Shown in pieces: positions 22,128-34,935 of a DNA stretch of 64,000 nt (position 1 is its first letter; each line of letters begins with the position of its first letter). The DNA lies in contig JAGPXD010000001.1 in assembly GCA_020746995.1 (NCBI GenBank), forward strand, positions 5,580,001 through 5,644,000, read 5' to 3'. Origin of the DNA: Plectosphaerella cucumerina (taxonomy: Eukaryota > Ascomycota > Sordariomycetes > Glomerellales > Plectosphaerellaceae). The notes under the pieces were generated by a model, which saw only the letters and a list, made by a program, of their open reading frames with translations, did no database searches and was not told the origin of the DNA. The position numbers and the translations under genes are program-made.

Positions 22128-23807
22128 TTAGAACAGCTTGTGCTCCAGGGTCATGTCGCTCTCGGGCTCGAGACCGACGCAGGCGCGGAAGATGTTGATC
22201 AGGGCGGCGCGCTGCTTGCCGAGGGCGTTGATGACGGGGGTGCCGGGAGGCGTCAGGGGAGCCTTGAGCATGTAGCTGAGGACGGAGAGGACGCTGTGGA
22301 AGCCGCGGAAGTCGGCGGCGGTCTCTTCGCCGGACGAGGTGGCCTTCCACTGGATGCGGGTCATCATCTCGGCGACGAGGACGAGATCGATGATGAGAGG
22401 GGAGGCCAGGAGGGAGTCCTCGCAGACGTTGAAGAGGCTGGGGACGTTAGCTGTGGACTAGGAGAAGAAGAGGGGAAAAGCAACTCACGAGATGGTCTGG
22501 TGACCGCCCATGAAAATCTCGGCGTAGTATTCGTCGAGGGCGCGCTTGTTGTCGCCGACGGCGGGCATGTACTTGATGACGACGCAGTGGTCAGGGTGCT
22601 CGCCCTCGCCGTAGAGGACCGAGTTGGCCTCGACCATGTCGTCAACGACGTTCGACTTGGAGATCTCCTTGGAGCGGAACTGCTTCTGAGAGCTGAGGTT
22701 CTTGCCGTCGTTGTTGCCGAGGTGGTTGTAGGAGGCGATGGAGGTGAGCTTGATGCCGGCGCTGATAAGGAAGTCGACAAGGGCCGACTTCATCTTTGTC
22801 TGGCCCGACTTGAAGTCGTCGCCGCCGACGAAGGCGCCGAGGCGGTCGGCGAGCTCGATGGCGCCGGGAACAAAGGTGTTCTGGGGCGAGCCGTTGATGA
22901 AGGGGGCGCCCTCGAGAGCACAAGCAACGGCGAAGACGGTCGAGGGGGAGACCTCCTCGTGGCCGTCCTCGATGGCCTTGAGCAGGTTGTCGGCCGTGTC
23001 GTTGACGCCGGGGATGATGTCGGCGTAGCGCTCGGTGTTGGCGGTCCACTGGACGATGACCTTGTCGAGGGAGTGCTCGGCCTTGAAGTCGCGGATGTCC
23101 TTGCGGATCTGGGCGAGGTGCTCGGGGCAGGCCTTGGTGCCGGGAAGGACGTTGTCGGCGCGGTCCTCCTGGTTGGCGGCGATGAAGTCAGGGTAGTAGA
23201 TGCTGGGCAGAGGCACCATCTGGGACATCTCCTTGGCAAGCTGCTGCTTGAGGGTAGGCTCGAGGACCTGGGCGCGATCCATGGCTTCGGCGAGGTTGAG
23301 GCCCGAGATGTCCCAGCCACCGATGACGAGGTCGTTGGGGTGGACCATGGGCAGGATATCACGGAAGGGGATGTTGACATCCTTGCGAGTCTTGGCGTCG
23401 GTACCGAGCTTGAGAGTCGAGCCCATGAGGAGGGAGCCGTAGTAGTTGGCGCTGCGGGGGCCCTCGCGGGTGTGCCAGGTGAGGCCACGGCGGTTGGCGA
23501 TGATGCCGGCGGTGACGGTAGTGCCGTTGTTGCCGCCGAGACCGACGAGCATCATGCCGACGCGGGGAACCTTGCGCTCGGTCTTGAACTCGTAGAGCGT
23601 CTCACGAGGAGTGGCGACATACTTGCCGTCGGCGTTCTTGGTCACCTCGGTGGTGCGGTAGGTGTACTTGGACCGGATCTCCGTGTCGGTGTAGGTGACG
23701 TTGGGCGAGTCAACAGTGAAGATGTCGCCCTGGGGGGTGTTGGCGGTGGGGGTGGTGGTGGTCGGTCCATCTCCGTGGATGGAGCCCGTCTCAGCGTGGG
23801 GAGCCAT
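22128..23807 (-). CDS. INO1: inositol-3-phosphate synthase
   Basis: Two exons, 22489-23807 and 22128-22437, giving 542 residues, the usual fungal length. The NAD-binding GLGGNNGTT is at about 89-97. Other family blocks are clear: NYYGSLLMGSTLKLG, DISGLNLAEAM, QWTANTERY, the catalytic-region GDDFKSGQTKMKS, and SYNHLGNNDGKNLS. The enzyme converts glucose 6-phosphate to inositol 3-phosphate in the cytosol, the committed step to phosphatidylinositol and other inositol lipids. The intron (22438-22488) has donor GTGAGT and acceptor CCCCAG. In yeast the gene is inositol-repressed; I did not find a clear copy of that upstream element here. Confidence 0.97.
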
Positions 23808-25686
23808 ATTGACTTGAGGGTTCGGCTCGGCGGTTGAAGCTGGGAAAGGGGGTGTTCAGGTGTTCAGGCGGTAGGTGGTAGGTTGCTTGTCTGGCGGTTG
23901 ACCTTTAGAGATCCTGAATTGAGTCCGCTGAGCTCCCGGGAGAGGCAGAGCAGCGGCCTCCAGCGAACGGATGATGGACCCTGGCGGTGTTAGCGGACGT
24001 CGGGGAGCATGGTGGGTTGCAAGGGTAAGGCCTACGAGTTGAGAAGGTTGGAAAACGTCTTGACGACGGGGTGATCGCGACTCGAAAGCGCGATCTTTCT
24101 GGGTGTGAGGTTTGGTGAGAGGGTGGTGGGGTGTTGGTGGGAGGAGAGCTGTGATGCTCAGAAGGAGGAGAGGTTGAGTTATGTTGGTTGGGTTGGTTGA
24201 AGTTGAGAGAGTTGACGATGTCTGAATCTGAAGTTTGTCGGTACGTGGGTGACGAGAAGAGAGAGAAGAAGGACACGAGGGCGGAAAGGCCGGCTGTCCC
24301 GTCGATTAAATAAGTCGGGCGCCTCGGGGCGTGGAGATGACAGCACTCCTGCAGCGTCCCGGGTTGTGGTCGTCGATTCGGCGCTAGACGGACACCGGGC
24401 CTCTTGACAATCACCTCAAGAACCGCAGTGTTCCCTGCAACGGCCGCGTCAAGGCCAAGGCCAGCCCAGCCGAAGCCCGGACGGCGGGGGACAAGAGGGG
24501 CGGTGAGCGCGAGCCGAGCCAGGCACCGCAGCTCGGGGGGCGGGGCACTGCAGCTTGAGGTGCTGCTGGGACCTATCGTTAGTGGGCAGCACGGGATTGC
24601 ATGGCGTGAGGGATAATACCGCGATGCATGAGGGCTCGGAACGACATGGGCATGTCAGTGTCGGCCTCGGGTGGCTGTCGTGGACGTTTGCTACGGGTGC
24701 GAGCAGGTGCTTGGATGCGGATGCCGCGGATGTCTAGGATGTGGGCCGAGATGGGCATTGCAGATCTTAAAGTCAACATGAGGTGATTTTGAGAAAGGAG
24801 AAAAATCATGGGAGGATGATGCCAACCTCAGACATGGATTTCCAGCTTATTGCTCCCGTCCCGTCAGGCACTGCATTCTCTTTGAAAGTCGAGGAAGGTG
24901 CAATCGAGCAGGTGATTGCCCCTCCCCCTCATTGCCCCTCCTCCAGCTCCTGCCTCCCCGGGCTCACAGCGCTTCGTCTGCCTAAAGGTCCCAGCGTCTT
25001 ATCGCTATCGGTCCCCTGCCGCATTCCAGGGGTCCTGAGGACGCTAACGCCGCCACAGCTCGCTGTCGTTGGCCGCCTGCACCGACCTCGCACCTCGCAT
25101 CTCGCACCTCGCGGATCTGACGGACGGAAATCGACAGGAGAACAGGAGGCCACCTATTCAACCGGGCTTTTCTGCAAGCCTCATTATCCCACGCACCTCT
25201 GCATCAAAGCAGGACACCACCATCTTCTTATCTGCCGCCGTCTGCCTGTGCTATCAGCCCGCATGGAGGAAGAGGTCTCGTGGGCGACATCACCTCCTCC
25301 CGAGCTGCCACCTTGACGGACCCGAGCCGCGGTTTTCCTCTCGTAAGATGTCCCTCGCCAGGTGGATTCTCCTCTCTTGGCCGACATGAACACTGCATCG
25401 TTGGCGCGGCGCCGTCGCTGCGTGGCGCTGCGTCCTTTCTGCAGTGCACAGTGCCAGTATGCTTGAACAAGGCGTGCTCCTTATCTCCCGCATCTCCGTC
25501 GGGACAGCGGCTCGAGGAACCTTGGTGGGTTTTGTTTGACATCAAGAACATTTGGCTGACCGTCTTGGGCAGGAATGCGTCTTCCAAGAGTTTGCCCCTA
25601 GGAACTGCAGATATGGAGACACGTAGCAAAGTGACCCGAAGTGCTCGTCTTCCATCCATCACTCACTCCTCGTTGTTCAACTTCTC
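23808..25686. other. intergenic, 1.9 kb
   Basis: The part next to the synthase start is pyrimidine-rich on the minus strand, like a fungal promoter and leader. Further right are only unrelated overlapping ORFs, the largest 177 codons on the plus strand at 24783-25316. None has a domain or a supported exon structure. Confidence 0.4.
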
Positions 25687-26364
25687 TCACGCGTATCGAG
25701 CAGACGGTAGCAGCATCAAAGGCATGCCATATGCCCGTTGCCCGGGCATATAGCCCAGCTCTTCGCCATCGCGCCGCTGTGCTCTCCTGGGACGCGTCGG
25801 GCGCCTTGCCCCGTTGACCCAGGTACTTTTGAAACGGGAGGGCCAACAGAAGCACATGGCCACGATCAGAATGAGCACCAGCATGCCTAGTCCGCTGAAG
25901 ATGGCGATGTTCCTGGCTTGGCTTGATCGGCGAATGATGGGGTCGTTGGGATCCTCAACTTTGTATGAACGAGGGTTGTGGCGAGACAGCAGCGGCAGCT
26001 CGTCCGGGTATAAGTCCGACAGACGCCGTATTTCTCCATCTGGGACGAAGAGTCCTGTCGCCGCGCCGCCCCTTATGATGACTTCCCTGACGATGAGGGC
26101 TGGCACTACTGAGGGCGGCATCGCCTGACCTGTCTGCTTGGGGTCGACAGTACACACGAGGCTGTCACTGTTCCGAAGGCTGTTCACTGTCGTGTCATGA
26201 CGACAGCCTCTTCGTGTCGAGCAGTCAGCGACCATATCCCAAAAAGAAAAAGACCCCAGATTGACTCACTTGAGACAGCAGATCAGGACGCGATGCTCAG
26301 CGACGATAATCGTCTTCTGGTACACCGCCGCCGGGATGTAGCCGATCGGACACGGGTGGCCCAT
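25687..26364 (-). CDS. hypothetical single-pass membrane protein
   Basis: Two exons, 26270-26364 and 25687-26209, joined by an intron with donor GTGAGT and a CTGAC branch; the acceptor is CACGAAG, chosen by frame. The product has 205 residues. A short cysteine-containing N-terminal region (Cys5, Cys29, Cys30, Cys34, Cys51) is followed by a region with VREVIIRGG and a YPDELPLLSRHNPRSY block. One hydrophobic segment lies at about 132-154 (FSGLGMLVLILIVAMCF), followed by a basic tail. I do not recognise the family. The segment after residue 33 is the most protein-like; the exon 1 assignment rests on splice signals and the cysteine pattern. Confidence 0.6.
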
Positions 26365-29300
26365 CTTGGGTGAGGATGTGAGCCCCCCTCCCCCCCGGCG
26401 TTGCTTGGTGCTCGGAGGTCGTCGCTATGAGCTGTTGAAGCTCTCGTGGACCATGTGTTGCAGCATTCCCTCGGAGTTCAGGCAGAAGTCAAGCAGTGAG
26501 CCAATCCGGCCTACTTGTATTTGCACCATGATGGCTTTTAGCTATTGGTCGTTGGTCTTGACCCGTCAAGCCGGATGTTGTGCGCATCGGACATGACAAG
26601 GTCCTTCAGGCCATGTCCAGCCCGCAAGTCTCGATCTGTGCCAGAAGAACAGGCTGATGCCATCTCGAGGTCTCCATTCAAGCCGATGGCAGATGTATGA
26701 CGTTCTCCTGGGGCCTTTGCTGGGGCCTTGAGTCGAAGCCGGGTGGAGGCGGATCCGGAGCGGAAGGCCCGCAGAGTCTCGGATCGGGAGACGGGCGGAT
26801 GGGCCACGACCTGGACGCAGTGACGTCCCGCTGGCCCGTGAAATGTTTCGCCCGCAGGTGACGGGTTCTGGATAGCCACGATGTAACGGATGCATTCGGA
26901 GGGTCCGGTAAATGGGGATCAACGCGGTGTTGCCTCGTTCTGACAGGGCCGACTGGAACGCAAGTCATCCCGGGGGTATCGCGGCGTGGCAGATCATGTT
27001 CTAGACACGGGGGCAACAGGGCAGTGGGCACCACGAGGGGATGGCTAGCTTGAGCGCTGTTCTTACGAGTCAATAATTGCTGTACGAGTATCGTCCTCGG
27101 CTCCGGCATCAGAGGTCGCATCACGAGCGAGGGCTGGACGATCTACGAGGCGACGGCCTGATCGGGACAGCTCTCATTTACCTGGCTTCCCTTTCGGGTC
27201 GTGGGGGGGTTGCATCGCCGCGAGAGAAAATCACCGGCGCATATGGCCAGCGACCAAATAGGACACCTCAGGATAGGGGTCTTGTTGTTATGTTTCCGTG
27301 GGAACGGGGCGCTGGATGTGACAACAGTCGAGGGAAACATGATATCGCCGAGAGAGGGTGTTATCATTGCGACCACGGCAGGGCCGGAGATATTTTGGAA
27401 GCTGGGTTTCGTGGTTCTCGAAATGAGCGAGTCCTACATGACGTGGGATGAGGAAAAGTATTGGTTGGGGGCGAGTTGTGGTCGAGAGCGACGAGGGACG
27501 GACGGGGTTTCTCGATTGGATCGTGGGGGTGAGAGGGCGCAAATGAAAGGTGTTCGTGATGTGCTCATACTGCAGAACTAGTGGTGAGGAGGGACAGGAA
27601 CGCATCGACAACCTTATCTCGAAGGTTGTGTCGAGAATGAGGATCATCTTGCTGAGACATTGTAGCGCGGCGAAGTGCAGGGCATCGACAGGGGGGGGAG
27701 CAAAGGAAGCTCAGGCCCAGAAGGGGGATGGCCTCAGGGGCGGGCTGTTAGTGGTTGTTCTAGCGGTCATCTGTCCCTTGCCAGCGGGTGGGTATCGCGA
27801 AGTGAGGCGTCCGTGGGCAGGGGCCTCGGCCGGCTTTGGGAGGCTCGGGCGTGATTATCGAGCGCCCCTCCATTGATCATTTGACGCCAACGACGGTGGG
27901 GAGGCCCGGACTTCTGCAGGTACCCGAGTCGAGTGTCTGGCTGGTCACTGGTCACTGGACAGCAGACTCGGAGGGGGGAGATTTCTCGAAGCCGGTTCGC
28001 GCGGCGCCGTTGGCTGGCCTGGCCTGACGAGGACAGTGGACAGAAGACAGATGTCCCGATGCGGATGGGGGGCACCGGGTCAAGAGATGGGACGAAACCA
28101 AAACCGGTTCTGGCGTGGACCGGCCGAAAAAAGATGATTGCCCAGTGCCACGTTTCTCAGCTTCATTGATGCCACTCGGCATGAGTCGGGGACAGGCAGC
28201 CGTCGCGGTGACTCCGGTCATGCAGGTTCACGGTGCAGAGGCAGACGAACAGGAGAGAGTAATAAATAGTGATTCAAAATGTGTCCTCAAGAGGAGGCAT
28301 CGCCGTTGATAGTAATAAGGTAGCCTGAGATTTAAAGTGAGTCGCGGTGACTTGAAGCGAGTTGCTAGTCAAACGGCCCCCCCACCACCCTATTGCTCTG
28401 GATCTCTCGTGAAACTGGACCACTTGTGAGAACAAGTGCAGTATCCACGGGGGCGATATTTGGGATAGAGGAGCCTAGGAGGGGAGGGGAGGCCCCTGGA
28501 GGTGTCTGGCAGGGCCAGGGGAGATCGGTATCGGACTCGAACGACCAAGATGGAAGAAGCGCCGCTGTGAGCCGCGTTCCGTTCTTCTTGTCTTTTGGAG
28601 CAAGCTCTGTCCTGTCCTATCCAGCTTGAAGACCCGCCCGGCCTTCGATGGGACCGGACCGAGCGGACTCCTTGTCATTAGAATCTGATTATACCTCGTG
28701 GATACGATACGAGGGTTCAGGCGGGCATGTGGCCGTTGGTCTTTTGGTCTTTGATCTTCGGCTGCTCTCCCGAAGAAGAAGCTCTTCAAGTTGTGTCTGA
28801 TGTCAGCACCACAGATACCACCTGCAGTAGAAGCAAGTCTCACCGTCTCTTGCCCCTCCCCTCCATCGAGATCCTCCCTTCTCCCTCATGGCTGCACAGC
28901 TGGCGCCTCGCTGCAGCGGCGCAACCCCTTCGGCCGGCCTGCATTTGTGCGAACCACACACTATTCCATGGCAGGCGGGGAATCAGGGGTCGAAGCCCAG
29001 GCCAAGGACCCTCGCCATCCGTGCACCCCTGAGAACCCCTGACAACCGACCGGGGTACCCCCCTGGACGAACCAGGGCCCGGGCTGCCCTCACCGCAGAT
29101 TGTCCTGCACAGCATGCACAAGACTGGTCAGGATCAATCCAGGTGAACAAGAGAGACAGAGGCAAGAAAGAGAGGAAGAGGGAGAGAAGGAGAGGGGAGG
29201 GAGGACAGACCAGGCCAGGACAGGACAAGACAAGGAATGACGGTCGAGGGTAAACATCCCATCTATCGACCGCCCCCTACTCCCTGCTCTCCGATGGTCT

Positions 29301-30100
29301 CTCCTCCGCAATCCGAGACACGACCTGCGACAATCGACTCTGCAAGTCATTCTTCCTCTGACGTTTCTCGCCCGTTTCCACCTGGCCAGTAATTAGCTAC
29401 TTTGCTTGGTGCTTCTTGGTGCTTGGTGCTTGGTGCTTGCTGCCCTTACCCGCCCGCGTTTATTCCTGACCGTCCCATCATCCCACACTACCACCACCAC
29501 CACCTCACGGACACACACACACGCCCGCGAGCATCACCACCTCTCCCCTCGACCAACGAACACTCACCCACCCAGCGGTTTCTGGAAACCCGCGCCCTCC
29601 GGACCGAAACATCTGAGCGTCGGATGCCTGTCACGCCTGCCGCTCGTGGCACACACGCCGCCCTCCAGCAGTCTTCTCGATCTACCTCCTGACAGGTTTT
29701 CTGCTCGCCCCCCCCTCCTCGAGTAGGAGTGACGCATGACCGTCAGGCGCCTGCGTCCGTCCCACGAACACCCAGATCGCCGGGCAGACGTCCCGATAGA
29801 CGCAACGCACCCACAGACCTGGACGCAGACACAGACATAGACTCGACCACCAAACCTGCTCCCTTACACCCACGACGAGCAGCGCACGACAAGCCAGCCT
29901 CGCCACCGACAAAGACGGACGCCTGCAGGGAGACACGACGTCGTACCTACAAGGACGCGGCAGAAGAAAGCAGGAAGGTCGACAGCAACTTATCTCTCGA
30001 CATTACCGTCGCCTAAACCATCGACGACAAGCAGCAACACATCACCACCGAGCCCCGAGGAGGCTTCCTCAAACCACACACGACCGCACAACCCGCCGTC
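26365..30100. other. gene-poor 3.7 kb stretch and leader of the LIM gene
   Basis: No ORF with a recognisable domain on either strand. From about 29400 the DNA becomes C-rich with CACCACCACC and ACACACAC runs and ends in a leader-like sequence before the ATG at 30101. A GGTGCTT repeat is listed separately. Confidence 0.4.
29404..29440 (+). repeat. short tandem repeat of a CTTGGTG unit
   Basis: About four copies of the 7-mer CTTGGTG, slightly interrupted near the first copy, in the presumed promoter or leader of the LIM gene. Confidence 0.75.
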
Positions 30101-32530
30101 ATGGCGGTCCCGCGGGAATCGGCGTTTATGCCGACAATCAAGTGCTCATCATGCGGGAATCAAGTCGAGATCTCCATGATGGGCGAGCACTTGTGCGGCG
30201 GCGCCTCAGAACCAGAGCGTATGCTGTCGCCCAACACCAACATCACCCATGGTTCAAACATGAAGACTAACATGTACTGCGCAGCCCTCCCACCGATGCC
30301 ACCGACAGACTCATTCAGGTCATATGACGACGAGCCGCCGCGGCAGGACAACTACAACAACAAATTCGGCCGCATGGCCCCCCCGTCAGTCGACACTGGC
30401 ATCGCAAGCAAGTTTTCCTTCCACCATTTTCCCCTGACTACTGCTGCAAGCGGCGATCGGGGACCAAAGCACCAAACCCTAGCACACCCACTAACCGACC
30501 TCCCAGATCGCCCGTTCCTGGGCCGCGATCAGATGACGCCCATGAGCACCTCGACGGCGTCCCTCAGCGTCTCACCAAAGACACCCGGCGCAGGCAGGTC
30601 CGACGACTACTTCCAGCCTCGCATCGCCTCGGACTACGGCAACGCGCCGTCGCAGAACCCAAGACGCCCGGGCGGCTACGGCGGATTCGACGAGCCCGAC
30701 GCCTACGGCTCCGAGTCGGGCGGCTTTATGAGCCCTCAGCAGAAGCAGAACTCTTCTCAGTCGCAAAACCAAAACCAGAACCAGAGCCTCCTCTCCCGCA
30801 TGAACTCCATCGCCCCCGGCCCTTTTGAGATGAACCGCAAGGGCAGCGCAGCCTCCGCAGCCTCCTCAAAGAACCTGTTCGCACCGCCCCGGAAACCCTC
30901 GAGCCAGTTCGACCTCCAAGAGCCTCTTGCCACCGTCAACCTCAGCACCTCGCCCGAGTACGAGGACGCGCCCATCATGCTCAGCCTCTCGCCAAAGACG
31001 TATCAGCCCCCCAACATGTCCTATGGGCCTCCCATGCCCGCGACGCCCGCCACGCCCTCGACACAGGATGGATTCGCTTTCCTGGCCACGAACCACCAGG
31101 ACATTGCACCCCCCACGATTCCCCGGAAGAACGGCTACGGCGGTTTCGGTGACCGCGACCGTGATGCTGCGCCCCAGCAGCCCATGGCAAGGAGCAACAC
31201 CCTCGACGTCCGCCCGCCAAACCGCTCCGGCACCTTTCCCCGTCCCAGTGAGCGCGTCGACTCCCCGATGAGGACCCCCTCGGCCCCCGGCGCCCGCTCC
31301 GATCGCCTGCGCCAGATCGCCGACGAGGACTCCAACACCAACGGCCACGGCAGGCAACCCTCCTCCGGCCCGGACAGGACACGCCAGCCGCCGCCGAGGA
31401 CAAGCCTCCTGCGTCCCTCGACCTCGGGTCGCGAGACCCCGCGCATCAACCTCGCCCAGGAATTCGGCGTCGGAAACCCCTACCACTCGCCCTCCGACTC
31501 GGCATCATCGGGCTACTCGACATTCAGCCGGCAAGGCGACACGAGCTCGCAGAGCAGCTCATCCACGAGCCCCGTCAAGGCGAAAGCCGGCAGCGGCGGC
31601 GCCGGCGTCGGCAGCAGACGCCAGCCCTCGGACACGTCAAACTTTGACAACGTCATGCAGGACCTCGAGACATCCATGGACGGCATGGGCAGGCCTTCCG
31701 GCTCGCCGCCCCGTCAGCAGCGCCAGCAACAACAACAAAACCCTTTCACCAACAGGCCACCACCGCCCGACCGCGCCCGCTCGCCCCTCGCCAGCTCCCC
31801 GCGACAGGACTACGACATCTCCCCCCGGCGACAACCCTCCTCCGCCGCCGACCGCAGCGCCTCGGCCCCTCCCTCCAAAGGCCCCTGCAAATCCTGCGGC
31901 ATCCCCATCCAAGGCAAGAGCATCTCCTCCGCCGACGGCCGCCTGACCGGCCGCTACCACAAAGCCTGCTTCGTCTGCGCCACGTGCCGCGAGCCCTTCT
32001 CGTCGGCCGAGTTCTACGTCCACGGCGACCGCCCCTACTGCGAGCAGCACTACCACCGCCTCAACGGCAGCCTGTGCGGCAGCTGCGGCCGCGGCATCGA
32101 GGGCCAGTACCTCGAGGACGAGGACCAGATCAAGCACCACGTGGGTTGCTTCCGGTGCGGCGACTGCGGCATGTCCCTGTCGAACGGATACTTTGACGTC
32201 GGCGGGAAGTCGTACTGCGAGAGGGACGCGTGGAGGCGCGTGCAGCAGCCGTGGATGGGCCAGCAGCAGGGTGGAGGGGAGCCGCCGAGGAATAACGCCA
32301 GGTCGCCGGGGCCGGGGCCGATGGGGCCTCCTCCCGGTAGGGGACGGGGACCGGGCGGACCTGGACCTGGACCTGGGCCGGGACCTCGTGGTCCTGGCGG
32401 TATGGGAGGTGGTCCTCGCATGGCTGTTGGTCTGCCGAGGGGCCAGCGTCTTCCTCCTGGTGCTAGCCTTGCACCGATGCCGATGATGAACAAGCGCATG
32501 ACGAGGCTGGGCATGATGGGGCCTGCTTAA
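30101..32530 (+). CDS. LIM-domain protein (paxillin-like layout)
   Basis: Three exons: 30101-30218, 30285-30407 and 30507-32530, giving 754 residues. Both introns are multiples of three (66 and 99 nt) without stops, so the unspliced frame is open. Intron 1 has GTATGC, a CTAAC branch and GCGCAG. Intron 2 uses a GC donor (GCAAGT) with a CTAAC branch and CCCAG. Its removal gives the VDTGIANRPFL junction. The N-terminus has a small CxxC zinc motif (IKCSSCGNQVEI). A long disordered Ser/Pro/Gln-rich middle follows. Two C-terminal LIM zinc domains begin at CKSCGIPI and CGSCGRGI, and the tail is Gly/Pro-rich (GPGPGPGPGP). Proteins of this layout act at the cell cortex and actin ring in yeasts; a Pxl1-like role is inferred. 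Confidence 0.85.
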   Translation: MAVPRESAFMPTIKCSSCGNQVEISMMGEHLCGGASEPERMLSPNTNITHGSNMKTNMYCAALPPMPPTDSFRSYDDEPPRQDNYNNKFGRMAPPSVDTGIASKFSFHHFPLTTAASGDRGPKHQTLAHPLTDLPDRPFLGRDQMTPMSTSTASLSVSPKTPGAGRSDDYFQPRIASDYGNAPSQNPRRPGGYGGFDEPDAYGSESGGFMSPQQKQNSSQSQNQNQNQSLLSRMNSIAPGPFEMNRKGSAASAASSKNLFAPPRKPSSQFDLQEPLATVNLSTSPEYEDAPIMLSLSPKTYQPPNMSYGPPMPATPATPSTQDGFAFLATNHQDIAPPTIPRKNGYGGFGDRDRDAAPQQPMARSNTLDVRPPNRSGTFPRPSERVDSPMRTPSAPGARSDRLRQIADEDSNTNGHGRQPSSGPDRTRQPPPRTSLLRPSTSGRETPRINLAQEFGVGNPYHSPSDSASSGYSTFSRQGDTSSQSSSSTSPVKAKAGSGGAGVGSRRQPSDTSNFDNVMQDLETSMDGMGRPSGSPPRQQRQQQQQNPFTNRPPPPDRARSPLASSPRQDYDISPRRQPSSAADRSASAPPSKGPCKSCGIPIQGKSISSADGRLTGRYHKACFVCATCREPFSSAEFYVHGDRPYCEQHYHRLNGSLCGSCGRGIEGQYLEDEDQIKHHVGCFRCGDCGMSLSNGYFDVGGKSYCERDAWRRVQQPWMGQQQGGGEPPRNNARSPGPGPMGPPPGRGRGPGGPGPGPGPGPRGPGGMGGGPRMAVGLPRGQRLPPGASLAPMPMMNKRMTRLGMMGPA

Positions 32531-34935
32531 GACAAACGACCAGCCACGACGACGGCACTTTACCCTTCCGCCTGCGACACTGCGGCGACTCTTGATTTGG
32601 ACACACACTTACAGCGACCACTCATCATCATCCATCATCATTCCCCTTCACGAGCATGAACCATGCGCCAACGGCTCGCCGACCTGGTGCACTCCCGGCG
32701 TTATTCTTGTTTACTTCCCCACCATTCACCCTCTTCCAACTCCCCCTTCTTGTTTTCTTCGTTTCTGGAAAACCCACCCTCCGCATTTTCTATACCCCCG
32801 TCCTGGCGGACATTTCTTGCCCTTTTCGTGTATACCCATTCCTTCGCGGGGCGGTTTGGTGTCGTTTTTTTGAGTACTCCTAAGGGGGTGGGAGGTCAGA
32901 AGACTATATGTCCTTGTAGTTACAGTACGCAAGCTGCGGCTGCGATTTTGTGTGTGGGAAGCTGTCTGGCGGCTTCTGGAGATGGACCTTTGAATAAGAA
33001 CCATTTTCGACTTTTACTTGTATGATCTTGGAGTTTCACTGTGATGTGCCGTGGCTGGGTGCCATCAACGGCTGCTGTTGTGCGATACGCCACTGTGGAA
33101 GCTGGTTCAACTCTGGACATGTGTTCTGGTCACCTGCTGTTCCAGTCAAGCTCTGTGAGCACCCTCGAGCTCTTACAATGGCAAGGTCAAGTCTTTACTT
33201 GGCCAAAGGATGCCCAGTGAGGATGAGCCTGGTCCGGCGCTCGCCAAGCAGAACTTCCGCTCGAGCCATGGCCTTTTACGAACTACCAGTCGTGGAATAT
33301 GCTGAGTGTGCCTGGGGGGTTCAACGGCCAGGGCTGCCGTCACGGTGCGGACCGAGGAGCTTGGCCCAGCCAAAGCTTCCGAGATGCGAATCCTTCGCAG
33401 GGTCGGATCTCCTCGACACATGCCAAGCACACGGCGTGCCGTGCCGTCGTGAAAAGGGGTCGAGGGAGATTGGCCTCCGTGATTGGCCAATTACGCTGTG
33501 GGGGTTCATCGAGGGGGCGCACAGAAAGACACCCTTTTCTCAGGTCGTTCAAGTTCAGGCGCCACGACCTCGTCGCGGGGTGATGAACTTGGCCGATGCC
33601 AACAGCGAGGAATGGCGTCTCGGTTGCGGCTGTAAAATCCCAGCGCCACGCGGGATGTGAACCACCCACCCCGCGCTGGTCTCACTTTGTGATCTCGGGG
33701 GGCCCGAGGACGATCAGCGGGACAGAGGGGGAGCGTGTTTCGCGTGTCCCCTGGACGGGCGCCGAGGTGACAGGTACAACCATCTCGAGAAGGCTTTTGG
33801 GAAATGTGGTCAATCTGGTATCCGTAAATGTTGCTCTGCGAAGTTGGTGGCGCCCAGGAACGGCCGGAGTTGGAAACGTTTCCTCGTGGCTGATGGAGAT
33901 CCGGGGAAGGATTCAAAGTCGTGGGTGGTTCAAGTTGTTTCTCATGACTCTCTCAGCCGCCACAGAGCAGTCTAGCTGCGCCGCTACTAGGGTTCCAAAC
34001 AAATGCTACCGTCATCACGGGTTTGGGCCGTGCTGCTTGCGGCGACAGGAAACAAAACGCCGGCACGTTTAATCCGTTCGTGAAGGACTTCAAGTTGGAC
34101 CCCTTCACGACTGCTTCTGGGGAGAAAGACCCCCGGTCGAACACATGCAGTCATCCGCTGCACCCCCGCTTCCAGTTGGTCCGGTTCAGGGGCCGTTGGC
34201 TGGCCTAATTCTCCCCCGGGGCCGGGCAGCGAATAGGCCCCGTCCTTCCATTGGCAGCAGCCCTGCAGCCCAGCACCAACCACTGCACCTGCCCCCGCTG
34301 CCCTGCACCGCACTTGCACCTGCAACTCCTGAGTCCCGCCCAGACCGTTGCCACCAACCGACCCGATCGCATCTCTCGCTCGCCGGTCCATCCGACTCCA
34401 TCTCCTGCTCCTGCTCCTGCAGCCCCTTCTTTCCGCGTCCCCTTTTTCCTTGGCTTTCAACCTCAATCCGCAGTCTCTTTGGCCCCTGTCCGAGTCCCGA
34501 CGATTATCGCGACCGACTTTGCGACGCTCCCTCACCGTCTGCAGTGGACGACGACCTGCACTCCTTTCTTCAAACTCCGCGCCTACCTTTCTTCCGTCGC
34601 ACATCTCGGTCTCGCTCCGCCGCGCCGCTTCTTTCACATTCACCTCACGAGCCTAATCCTTTGCTCCCGTCCGCCCGACCCTCTGTCCGACCACGTCCAC
34701 AAAACAAGCGCCGCTGATTGACGCCTTGCTTCGCCCATTTTTATCGCCTTTCAAAATTGAAAGCATCGCCCAGCCGCGTGGTAGACCTCGAACCACCCCG
34801 ACAAGCCTACCCCGAAACATGTCCCTCTTCTAGACAAGCGACATTCCACAGCCGTAACCTGCCGCATCCTCTGTCTTCGCCTCCCGAGGCTCCGACAAGC
34901 ACCCAAACCCCTGCCCCTCCCGCGACGGCCTCGCA
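32531..34935. other. intergenic, 2.4 kb
   Basis: Holds the 3' region of the LIM gene and a long CT-rich leader (about 34300-34935) of the DUF3405 gene. The 212-codon plus-strand ORF at 33022-33660 has no domain and irregular composition, so I did not call it. No other feature seen. Confidence 0.4.

Noticed and set aside
22074..23837. 587-codon plus-strand ORF, valine/glycine/aspartate rich
   Set aside because: It is the mirror of the inositol phosphate synthase gene; GC-rich third positions keep the antisense frame open. No domain.
33022..33660. 212-codon plus-strand ORF
   Set aside because: No domain, irregular composition with many cysteines and arginines, and no supporting promoter or intron signals.
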